NCBI GenBank assembly: GCA_963693365.1
Contig: CAVNZM010000005.1
Coordinates: 8,928,001-8,992,000, forward strand
Direction of reading: 5' to 3'
DNA from: Amoebidium appalachense
Lineage: Eukaryota; Ichthyosporea
DNA length: 64,000 nt
The notes under the pieces were generated by a model that worked only from the letters and a program-made list of their open reading frames with translations, did not search any database and had not been told where the DNA came from. Made by a program: the position numbers and the translations under genes. Positions 39,222 to 64,000 of the stretch are shown here, piece by piece; the first letter of the stretch is position 1, and each line of letters opens with the position of its first letter.

Positions 39222-39628
39222 TTTTTTTTTCCCCTTCACAAATATCTGCTTTTAACATGCGCATTTACACACTCCACAGACACTCCCCCGTAGATATTGG
39301 CAAACAGGCGATGCCATCACACCAAGGTAAACCACCTGCACCATCTACCGGCCGGCCGGCCACCTCAAACGTCGGCTGCAACTACATTACAGATGCCGAT
39401 GCGTTCAACCCAATCACAACGGCCCATCCCCAACCAAATAAGGGCACTTCTAGGTCCGACGCATGCGTGGTGGAGTCGGTCATATGCGTTATCCCGCCCG
39501 AGGCGGAAAGCGATGGAAAGAGCAAGAATGTCCTGGATGAAAAGAGTAAGGCAGCAATGGGCCAGCCCGTGGACTCGGACGACCTGGCAGCTGAATATAT
39601 CGATCTCAATCAGACCGATTTGCATTGA
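31072..39628 (+). CDS. multi-pass membrane tyrosine kinase, copy 2 (ten exons, about 830 residues, one apparent frameshift)
   Basis: Exons: 31072-31382, 32394-32719, 32974-33267, 33759-33983, 34659-34750, 35664-35913, 36378-36644, 37076-37313, 37771-37912, 39280-39628. Four exons have exactly the lengths of their copy 1 counterparts (326, 225, 92, 238). The ATG context is AAACATGG. Exon 1 needs one base fewer in the A5 run at 31273-31277 to restore the membrane segment seen in copy 1; all other phases fit. Kinase domain: GEGYYG 360-365, Lys384, LLHEAR in helix C, HRDLAARN 479-486, an 89-residue insert, DFG from 591, RWTAPE, and [11 protein letters not shown]. The tail has NYITD and EYIDL as in copy 1. 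In exon 9 the splice donor GG|GTAGGT overlaps an in-frame TAG, so intron retention would remove the tail. Domain order and role are as for copy 1; the ligand is unknown. Confidence 0.85.
31551..32320. repeat. (CA)n and C-rich microsatellites in kinase copy 2 intron 1
   Basis: (CA)n at 31551-31623 and 32265-32318 and a C-rich stretch at 32147-32226. Between them, 31640-32140 is ordinary sequence with no splice-flanked exon that I can support. Confidence 0.9.
34048..34310. repeat. C homopolymers in kinase copy 2 intron 4
   Basis: C runs of about 63 bases (34048-34110) and 46 bases (34262-34307), the first followed by T10 and the second by an A run. Confidence 0.95.
34487..34658 (+). repeat. 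minisatellite carrying copies of the exon 5 splice acceptor
   Basis: Four units of about 43 bases (one of 37) with the core GTGCAGATCAACCAATAGAA followed by ACACTCACATGGTGACC. They start near 34487, 34529, 34566 and 34609. The next period, at 34652, is the real exon 5 acceptor CGTGCAG|ATCAAG of kinase copy 2, so every unit contains the acceptor plus the first exon bases. Confidence 0.9.
35117..35343. repeat. (CA)n, (AACCAC)n and C run in kinase copy 2 intron 5
   Basis: A CA tract of about 87 bases, six AACCAC units (35203-35238), C/T-rich sequence and a 40-base C run ending at the edge of element R1. Confidence 0.9.
35344..35605 (+). repeat. dispersed element R1, full-length copy (intron of kinase copy 2)
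   Basis: Matches the inverse of 17648-17911 nearly throughout. It starts TTCCCACTGCCCTTGCCTGC, ends TTTTGACGCATTCAAAC, and is bounded on both sides by C runs. It ends about 60 bases before exon 6. Confidence 0.85.
35664..35913 (+). CDS. kinase copy 2, exon 6: hinge to catalytic loop
   Basis: 250 bases from (CA)nCAG|ATCCGA to CTATG|GTTAGT. It completes an Arg codon, then encodes [27 protein letters not shown] and [10 protein letters not shown]. From 35697 to 35899 it is identical to the inverse of 19386-19588 in the paralogue over all 203 bases; on both sides of that block the sequences diverge sharply. Confidence 0.93.
36055..36180. repeat. (GT)n in kinase copy 2 intron 6
   Basis: About 85 bases of pure GT (36055-36140) followed by GTAT and GTGC variants. 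Confidence 0.95.
36378..36644 (+). CDS. kinase copy 2, exon 7: 89-residue insert between catalytic loop and DFG
   Basis: 267 bases from TCGACAG to GTCAAG|GTATTG, phase 0 at both ends. It begins [12 protein letters not shown], continues with a polar Ser/Thr/Pro-rich stretch, and ends DYSCLHVVK, which joins VSDFGMARR of exon 8 to form a normal beta-8 strand. The matching exon of copy 1 encodes 23 residues. The position, between the catalytic Asn and DFG, is rarely used for large inserts in tyrosine kinases. Confidence 0.72.
36703..37730. repeat. C runs and (CA)n in kinase copy 2 introns 7 and 8
   Basis: C run 36703-36735; C run of about 62 bases at 37606-37667, then CCA and (CA)n to 37729, and a further C-rich stretch leading to the exon 9 acceptor CACACAG at 37770. 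Confidence 0.9.
37911..38425 (+). repeat. minisatellite carrying copies of the exon 9 splice donor
   Basis: About 11 units of 43-52 bases: GGGTAGGTCACCCACC(C)TA, then ACTTGTTTGACT and a short (GT)n. The first unit starts with the last two bases of kinase copy 2 exon 9 and its donor (GG|GTAGGT). Every unit therefore repeats the 5' splice site. Confidence 0.92.
38617..38704 (+). repeat. 44-bp tandem duplication
   Basis: AAAGTCTTCCCGGACCACAT through TATGTCTGTGGC occurs twice in succession (38617-38660, 38661-38704) with no differences that I can see. It lies in the last intron of kinase copy 2. Confidence 0.9.
38806..39062 (+). repeat. dispersed element R1, diverged copy
   Basis: Same order of blocks as 35344-35605 with many substitutions: CCCTGCTTTCTGATCACGAC, GTTGGGTTTAGTGAACGAGG and GGATGGGCTCTGC. 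It lies in the last intron of kinase copy 2. Confidence 0.7.
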
Positions 39629-40089
39629 TTAGCGATGGGATCGGCAGATTCACTAATCCGATGAAGGCCTGTGTTAGGCATTTCTCGCGGTGTTTCGCGT
39701 TACGTAAAAGTGACACTAGTGTTCAGATCACCGGGGTGTTTCTACGCCCAGTCTTTTTTGGAGATAATCTATCGTTTAAGGTGCCCAGTCGAGAAATGGC
39801 CGACATCATCGATAAACTTTCAGGCTGTGGGGGGTTTATTTTGTACCAATGACATTGAGTTTTACGGCTCGAGGATATAACATGATTTGCTGAACTTGCA
39901 GAGACTTGCAGGTGATACGTCTATTGTCAAAAGGTCGGACATTTTTTTGAACGAAGAGTGCACACGGGGTGACTGCTTTGAACGAATGAAAACTAGGGGC
40001 GAATGGAAAGCATATATGCATTCATGTCAACCATGGTGAAGATATACAACAAACTCCCGAATAATCCGGATACAATAGAATTTTAGATA

Positions 40090-40169
40090 TTGAGGGGATA
40101 TTCCGAGCAAAACCCCCCCCCCCATACCTGAGACTGGTTCTCTTTGCCTCGAGTAAACAGCGTAAACCC
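40090..40169 (+). repeat. dispersed repeat, copy 2 (partner at 11-88)
   Basis: Same block and orientation as 11-88 (TTGAGGGGATATTCCGAGCA to CAGCGTAAACC), with a longer C run in this copy. Confidence 0.8.
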
Positions 40170-40382
40170 CCTTTTAGATATGGTATTAATCGTCATGTAG
40201 AGAGGCCCTATTTCAGGAAATGCGTGTAGCGATTGCCTGGGTATAGGTGTGTGCAGTATATAAGAATAGTAAATAGCTTGAGTAAGGTAGATGTAAGCTT
40301 AAGGATGAGCATGGGTGATAACCGCATTCAGGAATGGATAGGTTGAGATATAAAAAGGATAGTTTAGGATGTATTTTCTTTT

Positions 40383-40452
40383 ATAATGGCTTTATTGATG
40401 TGCTCATATGTTCGAAGGACACGAAAAAGAGATATCCCAGATATCTCGAGAG
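40383..40452 (+). repeat. TTTATTGAT...GATATCTC repeat, copy 3
   Basis: Shares TATAATGGCTTTATTGAT and the palindromic GAGATATCCCAGATATCTC with 27299-27345 and 27390-27453. Confidence 0.55.
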
Positions 40453-40699
40453 ACGATTTTCGAGTCACTCAAATGAGAAGTAGGCTCACTGGAATACGGA
40501 CGTCGACCCAAAGGTATAAAAATACAAATAAACACTAAAGGCAGGAGTGAAAACGATAAGTTGATATCTCGGCTGCCACAACAAAGAAAACCTCAATAAA
40601 GGTGACCTAATATGAATTGAGTCACAGAAATCATTGAGTGAAACGCGTACGTTAACACACAGAAATTTGAGTAAATGCGTACGTTAACATGGAAATAGC

Positions 40700-41173
40700 A
40701 TGGATGGCAGGGTACAAAATGAGAGGCTTGGGGCATGGCTAGATTGCTCCATCAAAGCCACGAAGATGTCTAGGCTACAAACTGGAAGGAAGCCATCTGT
40801 AACTGCTCTGGAGACAGAGCCCTCGGCCAAAACTCGATCACTGGAGCAGCACACGAGGTTTCAAAAGAGCAATACAGAACATGTAAGACTGCACAACTAC
40901 CTTAGGGGGCGCAGCGACAGGAGTAACCCTCCAAGGAGAATAGCAGCCAAACAAGGTAGCCTAGCTGTAACGGGAGATGCAAAAGGAACCAACACTACCA
41001 AGCAAGCGGGTACACAAATCAAGGCTATAGAGCTAACTGCCACCACAAGGGCCCGTAACTGTAGCCGGCTGAGGAAGCTGCTCGACGTCCCAGTCGGCTA
41101 CAAACTACCCCAGACGCGTAGCGCGGAGGAGACGCCAACCAAGCCGCAGGTGCACCCCAAGGAGAAAACGTAG
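40700..41173 (+). CDS. possible small ORF, function unknown
   Basis: A 157-codon frame with ATG (MDGRVQNERLGAWLDCSIKA) and a TAG stop, not made of simple repeat. The product would be basic and rich in Arg, Lys, Thr and Ser, ending PTKPQVHPKEKT. It lies about 250 bases downstream of a dispersed repeat, so it might be a fragment of a mobile element. I see no domain and no splice partner. A chance frame remains quite possible. Confidence 0.25.
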   Translation: MDGRVQNERLGAWLDCSIKATKMSRLQTGRKPSVTALETEPSAKTRSLEQHTRFQKSNTEHVRLHNYLRGRSDRSNPPRRIAAKQGSLAVTGDAKGTNTTKQAGTQIKAIELTATTRARNCSRLRKLLDVPVGYKLPQTRSAEETPTKPQVHPKEKT

Positions 41174-41990
41174 ATTCGGAGATAACTTAGTTGTGGCCCC
41201 CATCATAGAAAAAGGGTGCCGTCACTAACCCAGAAGGCCGCCAACCCCCTAAACGAGAAGCCTCGCGGCCATCAGAGTACCATCCGCACGCCCCGACGGG
41301 TAAAGGACGTGAAGACAGAACCATGATGGAGAGAGGTAGCTCACCAGCTCCTTGCAGCAGGAAACAACCATCACCCCGGTTGCGCCAGCACCTGCCTGGA
41401 GGTGATCCCCCCTGCACCGGACTTCAGTCACGCGTCACAAAAAGAAAGAAGCGAATCGAAAGCTCTTATATACCTGCCATGATGAAAAGTCGGGGAAAAA
41501 AAATTGATGTGAAAGGAAGGTGATCGAAGTGAAAATGAAGTCTTATAATGTATTTTCGTGGTGGTGGTCATTAGATAAGAGTAGATGTCATGTAGAGACA
41601 ATAATGAGATGTGCGTGTGTAGCTTTTGCACGTGTACATGGGCTGGCCATGCATGCATTGGATAGCATAGTAGATAGATTCTGAAGCACAGTTTTAATAA
41701 TGACCTTAGGTGTTAACCGTACATGATTATCTCGTGCTTACCATGCTGGTATGTGTATGCTTACTAATATATATAATAATCACCTTAGTAATTATTACTG
41801 ACTATACTATATTTTTAAATAGTCATCAATAAATGCTAAGGAGAGGTGAATAATAGCGTGCAATTTTCTCTGCAGTCTTCTTCCCATAAAAATTCGACTA
41901 ATAAGCTGTGTGCGATTCTTTAAGCATTGGCTTGGTTTTAACCCCCGTGCTGTTGGGGTATCTCTCCCGTTCTCGAACGTTAGAGGGGGG

Positions 41991-42022
<32 letters not shown>

Positions 42023-43036
42023 GGGGGGGGGGGCTGGATGGGTGGCTGTGTACCCGTGTGGCTGAGTGAGTGGGTTGCATTTGAAAGGTGGTTGATTACT
42101 GCCACGGGGTTTGTGAGTTGTGCACACGTGGGTGGGTGGGTGGGCAAAGGGGCAGGTCACTTGGATGGGCAGGTGGGTGCTTATGTATACACAGGGTGGG
42201 CCACCGTGGTGGGTGGGTACGTATATACACGCAGACTATTATTAATGAATTATTCAGTGCGAAGAAAGTGTTCTTGTCCATGATCAGAAAAGGTTGCATT
42301 GCCTATACGTCTATACACCTATACAAACATTGCCTATACGTCTTACGGCTTGCCAACTGCATGCTTATGCTTATTACTGGCACCGCTAAGGGGTTAAGAC
42401 GAAGTAATTTGGGTAGTGCAATAATGAAAAAAAGTTTAAATACTCCAAACCTACTGGTGTCATACGATTCGAATGCGTCTCTGGTAGCTTTCCTAAATGC
42501 CCATACAGCTTCGACACGCAAACACCCAGTGAACCTAAATTTTTAACAGTAGAAGTTCAAATTATAATACTATAGAGCAGCTGGCGATGTCACGGGCGGC
42601 ATACAACTAACGGCACCCAACCTTTGCAAGCAGCAAGGAATGGGCAGAGACTTGTAGTCATACAGTCATACTGTCTAAATATGGTTATAAATTAAGGTGG
42701 GGGTAGGCCTACACCGGTTGTTCTAGGAGTTCCTCTGAACTCGATGTTATCACAGTATGGATGGTGACATTCGATCATCTAATATGGTGCAATCATCATA
42801 AATCGGCTAAGGAAAAGAATCTTCGTTTCACCACATTACTTGTTATGTTTCTATATATTTAGTGACTAATAACCCCTCATTCGGCCCTCATCAACACCCC
42901 CCCAAAAAAGGAAAGAAAGAAAGGAAACGTCCGGGTGGTGATGACTTCATCTATAAAATAAAAAAATATACGAATTACTGTCCTTCATCTAGCTAGCAAA
43001 CGAAGTATGGATACGCAACATCTCAACGTGTTAACC

Positions 43037-63096
<20,060 letters not shown>

Positions 63097-63905
63097 CTGT
63101 GTGGGTGTGGGGTAAATGTCATTAAAGGCAAGGAGGCAGATTCCAGGAGGGGAATATACCGGTTCGCAATCGAATTCCAAGAATCTTTGGATAACCATAT
63201 AAGGTTCGTTGGTATGATCTGATTGGTTGTGTTTTCTGGTTTACAATTTACGGTTGAGATTGGGCCAGAGCACTAATGTACAGCCGAGGAAGGGCAATAT
63301 AAGCCCGATTTCACCTAGAAAACAGGTTTTTGTCAACTAGCAAAAGTTGTTGGAAATAAAAAAACGCGTAATATTGATATAAGGAGTCGCAATGGTCCGA
63401 CGCGTCCTTCATCGCCAAAATCGACGAAAACCGTCTGGGTGAGGGGCCGGCAACCGCGGCGGCGGCCGACCCTTGGGCTGACCGTCTAAGACAAAATTAG
63501 CGTTTCCCATCGTTTTGACCATGAAATAAGCGCCGGACACCCCATATTGCTTATATAAAAAATATGTGTCGCTTCGTTTGTCGAGTTATTAATTAGGCGG
63601 CCAAAGCCTGTCTTATATTCATATTTTGGACTTTAAAGTCCTTATATGGTTTTTGGACTATAGCCATTGAGACAAGAGACCGTAATTGCCGCGGCTCATT
63701 TTGAAGCGAAGCAATCAGATTTGAACCACTGCTTAGTGATTGCGAACTCGTGTATACTGGAAGGTTGACATGTAGCAATAATATGTGTGGCTTTGGTTGG
63801 GTGGGTGTATGAGAAATGGGAGAAGGGGGGGGGAGGGGGGAGGGGGGGGAGGGGGGGGGGGATCCGTCAACATGTGAGGGTGTGTCCGCTTTTGCCCGAG
63901 GAGGG

Positions 63906-63941
<36 letters not shown>

Positions 63942-64000
63942 TCCTGTTTAAGTTTTTGGGCCCTGGGACAGTGATGTGGTTTGAGGGACACTCGGACCAT
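63097..64000. other. upstream intron of the EGF gene or flanking sequence
   Basis: The first visible EGF exon begins in phase 1, so this is most likely intron leading to exons beyond the window. It is mostly ordinary sequence with G runs at 63825-63860 and 63910-63939. I see no EGF-like exon or signal peptide. The frame open to the right edge on the minus strand is proline-rich translation of those runs. Confidence 0.5.

Larger units (their letters stand above)
39629..43036. other. intergenic region between kinase copy 2 and the EGF gene
   Basis: The 3' ends of the two genes face each other here. It contains the dispersed repeat 40090-40169, the repeat 40383-40452, and a possible short frame at 40700-41173. 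A G run lies near 41987-42034. The remainder is AT-rich with nothing I recognise. Confidence 0.5.

Noticed and set aside
42303-42521. Minus-strand frame with a hydrophobic stretch below the EGF gene, a possible membrane anchor exon
   Set aside because: The stretch (VFKLFFIIALPKLL) is short and interrupted by charges, and no acceptor fits phase 1 from exon 23 or 24.
63593-64000. Minus-strand frame open to the right edge, a possible first EGF exon or signal peptide
   Set aside because: Mostly proline from G/C runs; no hydrophobic signal core, no Cys spacing of an EGF module and no convincing donor.

Overview
This is eukaryotic nuclear DNA, probably from a unicellular relative of animals with large introns; an ichthyosporean-like holozoan fits best. 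The reasons are true tyrosine kinases (HRDLAARN plus DFG), long calcium-binding EGF arrays, globins, and spliced genes with phase-consistent GT-AG introns. The species is an inference from gene content. Introns and intergenic DNA are saturated with (GT/CA)n, (GA)n and long G/C homopolymers, and most long reading frames in the window are translations of those repeats.

Layout. 408-1362 (+): last exon of an unrecognised Ser/Thr/Pro-rich protein. 5581-10881 (-): six-exon gene for a 398-residue protein with two globin domains. 12870-13125 (-): a short coding-like stretch that needs two frame changes. 16039-25421 (-) and 31072-39628 (+): two paralogous genes in head-to-head orientation about 5.6 kb apart. 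Each encodes an N-terminal block of about six predicted membrane segments, a complete tyrosine kinase domain and a tail with two conserved tyrosines (YITD and YIDL). 43037-63096 (-): at least 24 exons, open beyond the right edge, encoding about 38 EGF-like modules.

The kinase pair is the most striking content. Multi-pass receptor tyrosine kinases are unlike the single-pass animal receptors. The catalytic exons of the two inverted copies are almost identical (203 of 203 bases in one block) while the membrane, N-lobe and tail exons have diverged, which suggests gene conversion. Both genes carry an extra frame-preserving exon between the catalytic loop and DFG. Two minisatellites in the plus-strand gene are built from its own splice sites.

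The EGF gene repeats a unit of one two-module exon (249-267 bp) plus one single-module exon (120-135 bp), with all introns in phase 1. Some exons are fused without an intron, and some modules are nearly identical copies of others. Many 3' splice sites in the window sit at the end of (CA)n or poly(C) tracts. Several dispersed repeats, a foldback element and tandem duplications fill the remaining space. All gene models were assembled by eye from splice sites, reading phase and paralogue comparison; none is backed by transcripts.
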